Part shown: piece after piece, positions 46,313 to 56,420 of the stretch | Position numbering within the stretch: position 1 is the stretch's first letter | Layout: each line of letters begins with the position of its first letter | DNA from: Cohnella ginsengisoli | Lineage (GTDB): Bacteria > Bacillota > Bacilli > Paenibacillales > Paenibacillaceae | Reading direction: 5' to 3' | DNA length: 64,000 nt | NCBI RefSeq assembly: GCF_029525555.1 | Contig: NZ_JAPDHZ010000004.1 | Coordinates: 62,001 to 126,000 of the forward strand | Position numbers and translations under genes: made by a program | Notes under the pieces: generated by a model | What the model saw: the letters and a program-made list of their open reading frames with translations, nothing else | Told to the model about the DNA's origin: nothing | Databases searched by the model: none

Positions 46313-46342
46313 TTGTAGTCCCGAATCCCCATCAAGTATAAT
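46313..46342 (+). promoter_or_regulatory. Promoter of the moxR operon
   Basis: TTGTAG (46313-46318), 18 bases, then TATAAT (46337-46342), about 49 bases before the start. Confidence 0.6.
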
Positions 46343-46390
46343 AGTAGAGTAGCGTCCGACTACCGCCAGATCCCATTAGGAGGGACCTCA

Positions 46391-47345
46391 ATGGAACAAC
46401 AGACCGCCATGCAACTGTTAGATTCGATCAGACGCAACATGGAATCTTGCATATACGGTAAAAAAAGACGAGATCGCCTGGCTGCTGACCGCGCTGGTCG
46501 CGGGAGGGCACGTGCTGATCGAGGACGTGCCGGGCACCGGCAAGACGCAGCTCGTCAAGGCGCTCGCCCGATCGATCGGCGGTTCGTTCCATCGGATCCA
46601 ATGCAATCCCGATCTGCTGCCCACCGACATTACCGGCGTATCCATCTATCATCCGAAGCAGGAGCAGTTCGTATTCAGGCCTGGACCGGTCATGTCCAAC
46701 CTGCTGCTCGCCGACGAGATCAACCGGGCGACGACCAAGACGCAGTCCGCGCTGCTCGAGGCGATGGAGGAGCGCCACGTGTCCGTCGACGGCGTCACTT
46801 ACCCGCTGCCGCAGCCTTTTATTTTATTCGCCACGCAGAACCCGATCGAATTCGAAGGCACCTACAACTTACCGGAGGCGCAGCTTGACCGTTTTTTGAT
46901 GAAGATCTCTCTTGGCTATCCGGACGAGGAATCGGAGAAAAGACTGGTGCTCGAGCCCGGCAGTTCGCGCGCGGCGGATCAACTCGAATCCGTCGCCATG
47001 GCGGAGGACGTCGTGAGCATTCAGCGGCTGGCGGCAGGCTGCCACCTGGACGGCGGCGTGGCCGACTATCTGGTGCAGCTGATCCGCGCGACGCGCAAGC
47101 ATCCTTCGGTGCTGCTCGGCGCCAGCCCCCGCGCCTCGGTGGCGCTCGCGGCCTGCGCGAAGGCGTATGCCTTCCTTCAGCACCGCAGCTACGTCATTCC
47201 GGACGATATCAAGATATCCGCGCCGTTCGTCCTCGCGCACCGTCTCCACCTGCGTTCCGAAGCCCGCATGCAAGGCGCTACGGCCGGAGGCGTCCTGCAG
47301 GAAGTCCTGAAGCAGCTGCCGGTGCCGGTGGCGCTGGAGCGTTGA
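46391..47345 (+). CDS. MoxR-family AAA+ ATPase (frame broken)
   Basis: About 317 residues after joining. ATG 46391 follows TTAGGAGGGACCTCA. Seven A at 46460-46466 should be six, joining CIYGKK to DEIAWLLTALVAGG. Walker A is DVPGTGKTQLVKALA, Walker B LLLADEINRATTKTQSALLEAMEE, and sensor 1 LFATQNPIEFEGTY. MoxR ATPases act as chaperones for partners with von Willebrand-like domains; the DUF58 gene that follows two bases later encodes the usual partner. Confidence 0.93.
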
Positions 47346-47347
47346 GC

Positions 47348-48589
47348 ATGAAGCGCCTGCCTCAGGTCCGCTTCGGCTGGTTCTGCGGGATTTTGTACTT
47401 AATGGCCTTATCGTTCGTCGTTTTTCAAGGCGGCAAAACGTCGTTGATGCTGTTCGTCATCATGAACGGCCTCGGCCTTTATCTGCTGCTCGGACGGTGG
47501 AGCGGCATCGGCGGCATTCAGGGCAAGCGCGCGCTCGGCGCGGGTTCCGGCCAAGACGGCCTGTTCGCGGCCGGGTCTCGGCTCAAGGTTCGCCTGCAGA
47601 TGCATGTTCCCGGCTTTTGGCCGCTGCCTTACGTCATCGTGCGCGAGCGGCTGGTCCGCTTAAGCGGCTCGGATCTCCAGGAGTACGAGCTGTCCTTCGT
47701 GCCCGACTACAAGCGGCGCGGCCAGGTCGAATACGAATCCGCCCCGCTCCGGAGAGGACGCTACAAGTTTTTGGAGACCAAATGCTCGACCCGGGACATT
47801 TTCGGGCTGTTCGAGCATCAAGGCGCATTCCGGGAGGAGCTGCAGATCAAGGTGCTCCCCCGCGCGGTCGAGCTGCAGGAGTGGCGTCATCTGAGGAAGG
47901 CGCGCACCGGCCAGATCGAACAGCGCGCCAGCTCCCTCTGGGCGAGGGAGACGACGCAGATCGACGGCGTCAGAGACTACATCCACGGCGACCGGATGTC
48001 TCGCATCCACTGGAACGCTACCGCCCGCACGGGGCAGTGGAAATCCAAGGAATACGAGCGCGAGGCGCTGCCCCGATTCGTCATCGTGCTGGACCGGCGG
48101 GCGGGCGCGTACCGCAGCGCCGACGCGTTCGAGCTAGCCGTATCGACGGCGACCTCGCTGCTGAATCTCGCGCTGCGAAGGGGAATGCCGGTCGGCTTCG
48201 TGTCAGCCGGCAAGGACATCGCATGGTTCGGCGCCGGCAAGACGCCGGTGAACCGGGAGCTGCTGATGGAGCATCTCGTCGACGTCGAGGCCGACGGAGA
48301 GGACGCGCTTGACCGCGTGCTCCGCAAGACGGCGGAGAAGTTCGAAGCAGGGGCGAGCTACGTACTCGTCAGTCCGTCGATGGAGGACGAGACGCTTTTC
48401 GCGCTCGAGGGACTGTCGGCGCGACGGACCGGCCCGAGCCATATCCATATCGCGGAGCGGACGCAGCCGCCCGAGCCGCCCGAACGTCTGCAGCAGTGGG
48501 CGCGGACTTTCCGCGGCCGGCAATGGGAGCTTTGCTCGATTACGCGCCTGGAAGATCTTCCGAAGGCATTGGAGGCGGGCACCGCTTGA
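47348..48589 (+). CDS. DUF58 domain protein (MoxR partner)
   Basis: 413 residues. Two N-terminal membrane helices (FCGILYLMALSFVVFQGG, LFVIMNGLGLYLLLG) precede a beta domain and the DUF58 core with DGVRDYIHGDRMSRIHWNATAR. A von Willebrand-like region follows (FVIVLDRRAGAYRSADAFE). The protein links the ATPase to the membrane transglutaminase downstream. Stop and the next TTG start overlap. Confidence 0.9.
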   Translation: MKRLPQVRFGWFCGILYLMALSFVVFQGGKTSLMLFVIMNGLGLYLLLGRWSGIGGIQGKRALGAGSGQDGLFAAGSRLKVRLQMHVPGFWPLPYVIVRERLVRLSGSDLQEYELSFVPDYKRRGQVEYESAPLRRGRYKFLETKCSTRDIFGLFEHQGAFREELQIKVLPRAVELQEWRHLRKARTGQIEQRASSLWARETTQIDGVRDYIHGDRMSRIHWNATARTGQWKSKEYEREALPRFVIVLDRRAGAYRSADAFELAVSTATSLLNLALRRGMPVGFVSAGKDIAWFGAGKTPVNRELLMEHLVDVEADGEDALDRVLRKTAEKFEAGASYVLVSPSMEDETLFALEGLSARRTGPSHIHIAERTQPPEPPERLQQWARTFRGRQWELCSITRLEDLPKALEAGTA

Positions 48590-50834
48590 ATACGATGATC
48601 GCAAGCGCAGGAAGGCGGGTAGAGAGCGGCTACTTCCGGAGGCTCGTGCTGGAGCGGCTCCACCGGCTTTTCGTAATCGTGATCGTGCTTCAGCTGATTC
48701 AAGTTTTTAAAAATTACTGGTGGCCGGAAACGTACGCTGTCGTCTACGCTTCCGTAGCGGCGGCGGCGGCGATCGAACTTCTGGTCAGCCGCGCGTTCGC
48801 GCTCAGGATCGTTTTGCAGTTAGCCGCGGTGCTTGCAGCGGTGCTGATTTTCACGCCCTACGTCTGGACCGGCTGGCCGGAAGCTTTGAAGGGGTGGGAG
48901 GCGCTCCGCGCGTTCGCGATCGTGAACGGCAAGCCGTTTCATCCGTTTTTCGAGATCGCGGCCGGCGTCGTGCTGATCATTCATTATATGGCGTACTTGG
49001 GCACGAATAAGATCAGGGCCATCGGCTTTATTTTGATGTCGATCGCCACGCTGGCCATCATCGATTCCTTTTTCCGCTCGAGCTGTGGACGAATATCGCC
49101 TGGGCCGTGGTGGCCGGACTCGGATGGCTCGTCGTCCTTCATCTCAGGCAGCTGAGAGAAAGACACTTTGATAGCTGGAGCGCGCTCGCCGAGCGCCCGT
49201 TCGAGCTCGCCGTGCCTGCCATCATCGTCATCGGGCTGCTCATGCTCGCCGGCATCGCGGTGCCGCGCGCCCCCGTGCTGCTGGAGGATCCGTACACCCT
49301 ATGGCTCCAGGCACAGAACAAGGAGGTGCCGGCCTTTTCCGGAGAGGGCGGCTATATCGGCGGCGGAGACAGCAGCGGGAAGGGTTCCGGTCCTTCTTCC
49401 AAGTCGGGTTACGGACGAAGCGACGCCAAGATCGGCGGCGGCTTCGAATTCGACTACTCGCCGGTCATGACGGTGGACACGAGCCAAAAAGCCTACTGGC
49501 GTGGCGAGACGAAGGCCGTTTACACCGGACAGGGATGGACCGACCGCAAGGGGATGGAAACGACGTCCGCGGCTCCCGGAGAAGCCGAATTGCCAGCGGA
49601 CAAACCGACGCTCGAGGGCATCGAGACGAAGCAGGTTACGCAGACGTTCCACATTTTGCGCAAAGACAGGCTTCCCGTTCTGTTCGGCGCCGGCGCGATC
49701 GGCAGCCTGCCGGAGTGGCAGGGCGTGAGCGGCAACGCCAGGCTGACCTGGAACAAGGAAGAGCAGGAGCTCAAATTCCAGCGCTCCGTGACGGTGGAAT
49801 CCTATACGGTCGTATCCGACATGATCGTCATCGACGAAGACAAATTGCGGACGACCCGGGCGAAGGAGGCCGAGGCGCCGATCGACTTGGCCCCTGACGA
49901 GCAGCTGCCGGAGGTTCCGAGCCGGGTTTCGGAGCTGGCCGCCTCGATTACGGCGGATACAGCCAACGATTACGACGCCGCGAAGGCGCTGGAGAGCTAT
50001 CTTAGAAATAATTATCCGTACACGAACACGCCGGACGTAAGCCTTCAGAAAAGCAAAGATATCGCGGACGCCTTCCTGTTCGAGATCAAGGAAGGGTACT
50101 GCGATTACTACTCAACCGCTTTCGTCGTGCTCGCTCGCTCCTTAGGTTTGCCGACGCGGTGGGTCAAGGGCTATGCCACCGGCTCTAACCGGCTGGACGA
50201 AGAAGGGTTCCGCAGCGGGCTCGGGTACGTCCCGGATCCGAACGGCGCCGGTACGTACACCGTCCGCAACGCGGATGCCCACTCCTGGGCCGAAGTATAC
50301 TTCGAAGGCGTAGGCTGGGTTCCGTTCGAACCGACCTCGGGCTTTACCGTTCCGCAGCCGATTGCTCAACCCACGCCGGTCGCCACGCCGGATCTGCCGG
50401 TCGACGCCGACGGTTCGGCGGCCCAAGAGGCGGAGACGGCGGCGCCAAGCGGCGGCTGGGCAGGCACGGCATGGACGATCGGGGGCGTCTCGCTGCTCGT
50501 CGTCGCCGTCGGCGCGCTGCTGGTCCGCCGGCGCGACTGGACGGCGACGGTATGGCGACGCGTCCGTTACCGCGGCGCGACGCCGAACCAGCGGATCGTG
50601 CGCGAGATGGAGCGCCTGATCGCGTTTCTCGGCAGACGCGGGCTGAAGCGCAGCCAGCACGATACGCTGCGCGAGTCGTTTACCGCCTGGAGCGGACGGT
50701 TCTCCTCGCTTCGGCCCGAATTCGAAGGCGTGCTCCGCCAGTTCGAGTCTGCCCGCTATGGCGGCCAAGCCGGGGGCGAAGCCGACGTGGAGCAATTCAA
50801 CCTCATGGCCGACAAGATCCGCAAGTCACTTTAA
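48586..50834 (+). CDS. Membrane transglutaminase-like protein (TgpA type, frame broken by a missing base)
   Basis: About 749 residues if one base is restored. TTG 48586 overlaps the DUF58 stop and follows GGAGGCGGG. About six N-terminal membrane helices lead to an extracellular transglutaminase core with Cys (EGYCDYYSTAFVVLARSLG), His (DAHSWAEVYFEG) and Asp-region (GWVPFEPTSGF), then a further helix and a cytoplasmic DUF4129-like tail. Frame changes in five T at 49069-49073; six T would read DSFFPLELWTNIAWAVVAGLG. This is the only break that needs a base added rather than removed. Substrates are unknown. Confidence 0.88.
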
Positions 50835-50846
50835 GGTTTTGCCTTT

Positions 50847-50877
50847 AAGGGAGCGCCGTGCTGCGGCGCTCCCTTTT
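50847..50877 (+). terminator. Terminator of the moxR operon
   Basis: AAGGGAGCGCC pairs with GGCGCTCCCTT over GTGCTGC, followed by TTTT. Confidence 0.85.
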
Positions 50878-50904
50878 GCAAGGCCGGGGCGGGTGTGGTA
50901 TATT
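50876..50904 (+). promoter_or_regulatory. Promoter of the yqeG operon
   Basis: TTGCAA (50876-50881), 17 bases, TATATT (50899-50904), 35 bases before yqeG. Its -35 touches the preceding terminator. Confidence 0.65.
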
Positions 50905-50938
50905 TTGAACAATCCGATAATGACTGGAGCATTGCTGC

Positions 50939-51463
50939 ATGTTTGAACGATTGCTGCCCCATCAACTCGTGGGCACCGTCTTCGATATAGATTTGGCGTC
51001 GCTGTCTAGCATGGGCGTACGCGGCATTATTACCGATTTGGACAATACGCTCGTCAGCGCGCGAACCGCGCTTGCGACGCCCGAACTGATCGCTTGGCTG
51101 GACAAGGTCAAGTCGCTCGGGTTCAAGGTCGTCATTTTATCGAACAACAACCTGATGCGCGTGGCGAAGTTCGCCGAACCGCTCGGCATTCCGTTTATCC
51201 CGGCGGCGCGCAAGCCGTTCAACAAGGCGTTCAAGCAGGCGCTTAGCCTGCTGGAGCTGAAGGCCGAACAAGCCGTCGTCGTCGGCGACCAGATGATGAC
51301 CGACGTGCTCGGCGGACGCCGGATGGGCCTGCATACGATTCTCGTGACGCCGATCGCGAGAACGGAGGAAGGCTGGGGCACGAGAATGAACCGGCGCATC
51401 GAGAAGATCGCGCTGTCAAGGCTGACCAAGCAGGGCTTGTGGCCGGATAAGGGGGACAAGTAG
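50939..51463 (+). CDS. yqeG: HAD-family phosphatase YqeG
   Basis: 174 residues. GIITDLDNTLVSART is HAD motif I (DxDNT), VILSNNN motif II, KPFNKAF motif III and VVVGDQMMTDVLGGRRMG motif IV. Family IIIA phosphatase, possibly acting on phosphatidylglycerol phosphate; the substrate in Bacillota is not settled. First gene of the conserved operon that continues to yqeM. Confidence 0.93.
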   Translation: MFERLLPHQLVGTVFDIDLASLSSMGVRGIITDLDNTLVSARTALATPELIAWLDKVKSLGFKVVILSNNNLMRVAKFAEPLGIPFIPAARKPFNKAFKQALSLLELKAEQAVVVGDQMMTDVLGGRRMGLHTILVTPIARTEEGWGTRMNRRIEKIALSRLTKQGLWPDKGDK

Positions 51464-51465
51464 CA

Positions 51466-52593
51466 TTGCCGACACTTGAAGATAATTGGAGTACGAAAAA
51501 ATGCGCGGGCTGCGGCGTAGCGCTGCAGGTTCAGGACGCATCGAGGCCGGGCTTCGTGCCCGAAGCCGCCCGCGAGCGCGAGCCGATCATCTGCCAGCGC
51601 TGCTTCCGAATCAAACATTACAACGATGCCTCGTCGGTCGCCGTCGATCAGGACGATTTTTTGCGTTTGCTCGGCGGCATCGGCTCTACGAACAGTCTCG
51701 TCGTGCACATCGTCGACCTGTTCGACTTCGAAGGCTCGACGATCTCGGGCTTGCAGCGGTTCGTGGGCAACAACCCGGTGCTGCTCGTCGTGAACAAGAT
51801 CGACTTGCTGCCCAAGGTGACCAACTGGAACCGCCTGCGCAATTGGGTGCAAAAGCAAGCCAAGGCAGGCGGCCTTCGCATCGTCGACGTCGTCCTGTGC
51901 AGCGCGCGGCGCAACATCGGCTTCGACCGGGTCGTCGAGGCGATCGGACAGCTGCGGGGCGACCGCGACGTCTATGTCGTAGGCGCGACCAATGTCGGCA
52001 AGAGCACGCTCGTCAACCGGCTCATCGCCGATTACAGCGATCTGCGCAGGGAACTGACGGTGTCGCGTTATCCCGGCACGACGCTGGACGCGATCAGCAT
52101 TCCGCTGGACGACGGCCGCAGCATCATCGACATGCCGGGCATCGTGTACAAGTCGCGCTTGTCTGAGATCGTTCCTCGCGAGACGCTGCATGCGCTGCTG
52201 CCGGACAAGCCGCTGAAGCCTTTGACCTATCAATTCTATGAAAAGCAGACGCTGTTCTTCGGCGGACTGGCCCGCTTCGACTTCACGGCTGGCGAGCGTC
52301 AGTCGTTCACCGCGTACCTGTCGTCCGGCATTCCCGTTCACCGTACCAAGCAGGAGCGGGCGGACGAGCTGTACGACAACCATCGCGGCGAGATGCTGTC
52401 TCCGCCTTCCCGCGAAGAACTCGCGGACATGCCGCCGCTCGTACGGCACAATTTGCGCATTCCGCCAGGCGGACCGAAGGACATATTCATATCGGGGCTT
52501 GGCTGGATCAAGGCGAACGGCTCGACCGGCGCCGTCGTGGACGTATACGCGCCCAAGGGCATCAAGGTTCTGCTCAGGGATTGCATTTTGTGA
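51466..52593 (+). CDS. yqeH: Ribosome-biogenesis GTPase YqeH
   Basis: 375 residues from TTG at 51466, three bases after yqeG. An N-terminal zinc finger (CAGCGVALQVQD, CQRCFRIKHYND) is followed by a circularly permuted GTPase: G4 VNKIDLLPK comes before G1 VVGATNVGKSTLVN and G3 DMPG. Needed for 30S subunit assembly in B. subtilis. Confidence 0.95.
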   Translation: MPTLEDNWSTKKCAGCGVALQVQDASRPGFVPEAAREREPIICQRCFRIKHYNDASSVAVDQDDFLRLLGGIGSTNSLVVHIVDLFDFEGSTISGLQRFVGNNPVLLVVNKIDLLPKVTNWNRLRNWVQKQAKAGGLRIVDVVLCSARRNIGFDRVVEAIGQLRGDRDVYVVGATNVGKSTLVNRLIADYSDLRRELTVSRYPGTTLDAISIPLDDGRSIIDMPGIVYKSRLSEIVPRETLHALLPDKPLKPLTYQFYEKQTLFFGGLARFDFTAGERQSFTAYLSSGIPVHRTKQERADELYDNHRGEMLSPPSREELADMPPLVRHNLRIPPGGPKDIFISGLGWIKANGSTGAVVDVYAPKGIKVLLRDCIL

Positions 52594-52613
52594 GTCGGGA
52601 GGAAGACGCTGGC

Positions 52614-53468
52614 ATGGATAGTCATACGATACTATACGGCGTCATCGGAGATCCGATCCGCCATTCCAGATCGCCCGTCATGCTGGGCAGGGCGTTCCAA
52701 GAGAGTGGCGTGAACGGCGCCTACGGCGCCTTCCACGTGACGCCCGAGCGTCTAGGGGACGCGATCCGGGGCATTCGCGCGCTCGGCTTCCGCGGCCTGA
52801 ACGTGACGATCCCGCACAAGATCGAAGTGATGGCCTACCTGGACGAGATCGACGAGAGCGCAAAGGCGATCGGCGCGGTCAACACGATCGTCAACGATGG
52901 CGGCAGGCTCACCGGCTTCAACACGGATGGGATCGGCTACGTACGTTCGCTCAAGGAAGAAGCGGAGCCGGACCTGTCCGGCAAGCGGATCGTCGTGCTC
53001 GGCGCAGGCGGCGCGGCGCGAGGCATCGTCTGGGCGTTGCTGCGAGAATCGCCCGCCGAGGTGCTCATCGCGAACCGGACGGATGCGCGGGCAGACGAGC
53101 TGGCAACGGCGTTCGAATCCGGCGGCCGTTTGAAGTCCGTGCCCTGGCATTTGCTGACGGAGGCGTGCGGAGCGGCGGACATCGTTATCAATACGACGTC
53201 CGTCGGGATGTCCCCTCAGACGGAAGCGGTTCCCGCCGATCCGTCCTGGCTCCGTCCGGGCGCGGTCGCGAGCGATCTCATTTACAATCCGCTGACGACG
53301 GCTTTTTTGCATGGCGCGGAGCGGCGGGGCTGCCGCATTCACGGCGGTCTCGGCATGTTCGTTTATCAAGGCGCCTATGCGTTCGAATACTGGACGGGGC
53401 GGCCGGCTCCCGCGGCGGCGATGCGCGAAGCGGTGCTGGCTTCCTTTTCCGAAACGGCGAAGGTTTGA
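52614..53468 (+). CDS. aroE: Shikimate dehydrogenase
   Basis: 284 residues from ATG 52614 (MDSHTILYGVIGDPIRHSRS) behind GGGAGGAAG; an in-frame ATG at 52581 overlaps yqeH but lacks a site. The shikimate loop SRSPVMLGRAF, catalytic Lys (LNVTIPHKIEVM) and Asp (FNTDGIGYVRSL), and the NADP loop VVLGAGGAARGI with NRTDAR are present. Reduces dehydroshikimate to shikimate in aromatic synthesis. Confidence 0.95.
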   Translation: MDSHTILYGVIGDPIRHSRSPVMLGRAFQESGVNGAYGAFHVTPERLGDAIRGIRALGFRGLNVTIPHKIEVMAYLDEIDESAKAIGAVNTIVNDGGRLTGFNTDGIGYVRSLKEEAEPDLSGKRIVVLGAGGAARGIVWALLRESPAEVLIANRTDARADELATAFESGGRLKSVPWHLLTEACGAADIVINTTSVGMSPQTEAVPADPSWLRPGAVASDLIYNPLTTAFLHGAERRGCRIHGGLGMFVYQGAYAFEYWTGRPAPAAAMREAVLASFSETAKV

Positions 53469-53499
53469 ACATTTATCTATCAGAGAGCAGGGAATACGC

Positions 53500-53790
53500 A
53501 TGCTGACCGGCAAACAAAAACGATTTTTGCGTTCCGAAGCCCATCACCTGACCCCGATCTTCCAGGTCGGCAAAGGCGGCACGAACGACCATCTGATCCG
53601 CCATATCGAAGAAGCGCTCGAAGTGCGCGAGTTGATCAAGGTGTCGATCCTGAACAACAACGACGACGACCGCTACGAAGTCGCCAAGGAGCTGTCCGAG
53701 CGATCGGGCGCCGAGCTCGTGCAGGTCATCGGCAAGACGATCGTGCTGTACAAGGAATCCCGCGACAACAAGCAGATCCAGCTTCCTTAA
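53500..53790 (+). CDS. yhbY: RNA-binding CRM-domain protein YhbY (YqeI)
   Basis: 96 residues. LTGKQKRFLRSEAHHLTPIFQVGKGG is the YhbY/CRM signature with the GxxG RNA loop. Associates with pre-50S ribosomes in other bacteria. Position between aroE and nadD is standard. Confidence 0.94.
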   Translation: MLTGKQKRFLRSEAHHLTPIFQVGKGGTNDHLIRHIEEALEVRELIKVSILNNNDDDRYEVAKELSERSGAELVQVIGKTIVLYKESRDNKQIQLP

Positions 53791-53804
53791 AGGAGGTACG
53801 CGCA

Positions 53805-54422
53805 TTGAGACGCATCGGGCTGATGGGCGGCACGTTCGACCCCGTGCATATCGGCCATTTACTGGCGGCCGAAGCGGCGCGGGAGGCGGCGGACTTGTCC
53901 GAGGTGTGGTTCGTCCCGACCTCCGTGCCGGTCCATAAGCCGCAGCCCGGCGCTTCCGGCGCGCAGCGTCGGTCGCTCGTCGAGGCCGCGATCGCGGATC
54001 ATCCTTCGTTCCGGGTGGAGGCCGCCGAGCTCGACCGGCAGGGCGCCTCTTATACGATCGACACCGTGCTCGAGCTGCGGGAGCGATATCCCGACGTTTC
54101 GTTCTACTGGATCGTCGGCTCGGACATGCGGGACGATCTGCCGCACTGGCGGCGGATCGAGGAGCTCGCTCGCCTCGTCGTTTTCATCGCGCTGAAGCGT
54201 CCGGGATCGGGCGGCGATGCGGGCCGTGCAAACGACGAGCCCGAGCTGCCCGCATACTTGCGGGACCGGATCGTGCGCGGGGAGATGCCGGGCATCGGCA
54301 TCTCGTCCACCGATATCCGCCGGCGATGCGCCGAAGGCCGCACGATCCGGTACATGGTACCCGAGCGGGTAAGGACGGAGATCGAAAGGATGGGATTGTA
54401 TGGATCGCGAACTGTTGATTGA
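53805..54422 (+). CDS. nadD: Nicotinate-nucleotide adenylyltransferase
   Basis: 205 residues from TTG 53805 after AAAGGAGGTACGCGCA. GLMGGTFDPVHIGHLLAA holds the nucleotide-binding HxGH, and ISSTDIRRRCAEGRTIRYMVP the ISSTxIR motif. Makes NaAD in NAD synthesis. It overlaps yqeK by 23 bases. Confidence 0.96.
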   Translation: MRRIGLMGGTFDPVHIGHLLAAEAAREAADLSEVWFVPTSVPVHKPQPGASGAQRRSLVEAAIADHPSFRVEAAELDRQGASYTIDTVLELRERYPDVSFYWIVGSDMRDDLPHWRRIEELARLVVFIALKRPGSGGDAGRANDEPELPAYLRDRIVRGEMPGIGISSTDIRRRCAEGRTIRYMVPERVRTEIERMGLYGSRTVD

Positions 54423-54987
54423 AGCCGTCAAGCGCCAAATGCCCGAAAAGCGGTACCGGCACGTCGCCGGCGTCGTCGACACGGCGTTCGTGCTGGCGCA
54501 GCGGTTCGGCGGCGATCCGGACAAAGCCTGGCTCGCCGCGCTGCTTCACGATTATGCCAAGGCATGGCCGACGGACCGCATGGAGCGTATCATCCGCGAG
54601 CAAGGCCTGCCGCCAGAGCTGCTGTCATACGACAAAGAGTTATGGCATGCGCATGTAGGAGCCTGGGCGGTCCGCGAGGAACTGGGCATCGAGGATGAAG
54701 AAGTGCTGGATGCCGTACGATATCATACGTCGGGCCGAGAGCGCATGACTTTGCTGGACCGCATCGTTTGCCTCGCGGATTATATGGAGCCCAGCCGGGC
54801 GTTTCCCGGCGTGGAGCGCATCCGCGTACTGGCGGAGACGAACTTGAACGAAGCGTTGGTCGCGGGCTTCGACTCGACGATCATTCATTTATTGGAAAAG
54901 GGCAAAACGATTTTCCCGCTGACGGTATTGGCGCGCAACGATCTGGTCAGAGAAATTCGCGCGGCGGGCATAACGATCGAATCTTGA
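54400..54987 (+). CDS. yqeK: HD-domain diadenosine tetraphosphatase YqeK
   Basis: 195 residues. HD motifs: RHVAGVVDTA, LHDYAKAW, HAHVGAWAVREELG and LADYMEPSR. Splits Ap4A symmetrically to ADP. The start lies inside nadD, so the two are translationally coupled. Confidence 0.94.
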   Translation: MDRELLIEAVKRQMPEKRYRHVAGVVDTAFVLAQRFGGDPDKAWLAALLHDYAKAWPTDRMERIIREQGLPPELLSYDKELWHAHVGAWAVREELGIEDEEVLDAVRYHTSGRERMTLLDRIVCLADYMEPSRAFPGVERIRVLAETNLNEALVAGFDSTIIHLLEKGKTIFPLTVLARNDLVREIRAAGITIES

Positions 54988-55000
54988 GGGAGGCTGAACG

Positions 55001-55343
55001 ATGGCAAAATCGGAACAGTTAATGAGGCAGGTCGTGGACGCGGCCGACGATAAAAAAAGCGAACGACATCGTGGCGCTTAATTTGCAGCATATCTCGCTG
55101 GTAGCGGATTACTTCGTCATCTGCCACGGCAATTCGGATACGCAGGTCCAATCGATCTCGACCGAGATCAAGAAACGCGCGGAGGAATCGGGCGCCCGCG
55201 TGCGGATCGAAGGCATGGATACGGCGAGATGGGTGCTCATCGACATGGGCGACGTCGTCGCGCACGTCTTCCATCGGGACGAGCGCGAATACTACTCGCT
55301 CGAGCGCTTGTGGTCCGACGCGAAGGCGGTTGAATTCGCATGA
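55001..55343 (+). CDS. rsfS: Ribosome silencing factor RsfS (frame broken)
   Basis: About 113 residues after joining. ATG 55001 follows GGGAGGCTGAACG. Seven A at 55052-55058 should be six, joining AADDKK to ANDIVALNLQHISLVADYFV. FVICHGNSDTQVQSI and VRIEGMDTARWVLIDMGDVV are family signatures. Binds uL14 and blocks subunit joining in starvation. Overlaps cvfB by four bases (ATGA). Confidence 0.94.
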
Positions 55344-56320
55344 CGTTGATCGCCGGCACGACGGCCAGTCTGTTAGTGCGGCGCGAGGTCCCGCCTTACG
55401 GCTGGTTTCTGGCCGAAGACGAGGCGGAGGGTACGCCCGAACTGCTGCTTCCTTACGGCGAAGCGGCGGGCAACCGTCCGTCGGTCGGCGATTCGGCGGA
55501 CGTCTTCATTTTCCATGACGACAAAGGCCGCCTGACGGCGACGACCCGCCGGCCGCTGCTGCAGCTCGGACAGATGGGACGGCTCGAAATGGCGGACTTC
55601 CATCCGCGGTTCGGCTGCTTCCTCGAGCTCGGCATCGGACGTCAGCTGCTGCTGCCGATCAAGGAGCTGCCGGACAACCGCGACCGCTGGCCGCAGCCGG
55701 GCGACGAGCTTCACGTCATTATGAAGCACGACAAGGAAGGGCGCATGCTGGCCCGGCTCGCCAAGATCGAGGATTACGAGCGCGTCGTGTTCCGCGCGCC
55801 GTCTTCCTGGCACCACGAGCAGCGCGAATGCTGGGTGACCGATATATACAAGGACGGCGTGTTCATGCTGGCGCATGGCGGGGTGCTCGGTTACGGGGCG
55901 CTCGGCTATTTGCCGAACGCGTCCATGATCCATCCGCTGCGGCTCGGCGAGAAGACGGTCGCGCGCGTGACGCAGGTGAGGGACGACGGCAGAGTCACGT
56001 TGTCCATGCGGCCGGCCAAGGAGGTCGGACGCCTGGAGGACTCGGACCGCATTTTGGCCTTTTTGCAGGCAAGGCCGGGCGGCGCGATGCCGTATTCGGA
56101 TTCGACGCCTGCGGACGTTATCCAGAAGCGGTTCGGGCTCAGCAAATCCGCTTTCAAGCGCGCGCTCGGCAAGCTGATGAAGGACAGGCTCGTCGTGCAG
56201 GACGGCAATTGGACCCGGCTTGCGGCTTCCGAGGGGGCCGCGCGGGAAGCGGTAGCTTCGTCCGATGCCAGTACCGATACGGACGCAGGAGCCGGCGGCG
56301 ATCCGGCGGGTCGGGACTGA
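55340..56320 (+). CDS. cvfB: S1-domain RNA-binding regulator, CvfB family
   Basis: 326 residues. Three S1-like OB folds (about 5-65, 70-135 and 145-220) and a C-terminal winged helix (ADVIQKRFGLSKSAFKRALGKLMKDRL). In Staphylococcus, CvfB affects virulence gene expression; B. subtilis YitL is the homologue. Its place inside the yqe cluster, coupled to rsfS, differs from B. subtilis. The C-terminal tail is Ala/Ser/Gly rich and may be disordered. Confidence 0.9.
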   Translation: MTLIAGTTASLLVRREVPPYGWFLAEDEAEGTPELLLPYGEAAGNRPSVGDSADVFIFHDDKGRLTATTRRPLLQLGQMGRLEMADFHPRFGCFLELGIGRQLLLPIKELPDNRDRWPQPGDELHVIMKHDKEGRMLARLAKIEDYERVVFRAPSSWHHEQRECWVTDIYKDGVFMLAHGGVLGYGALGYLPNASMIHPLRLGEKTVARVTQVRDDGRVTLSMRPAKEVGRLEDSDRILAFLQARPGGAMPYSDSTPADVIQKRFGLSKSAFKRALGKLMKDRLVVQDGNWTRLAASEGAAREAVASSDASTDTDAGAGGDPAGRD

Positions 56321-56420
56321 CCTTGCCTGCGGCGCCGCTATGGCGCCCGCGCAAACGACAAAAGACCGGCCCCGGGGTCATGGTTGAGCGGCAGGCGGGG
56401 CCGACGACGAGGAGACATCC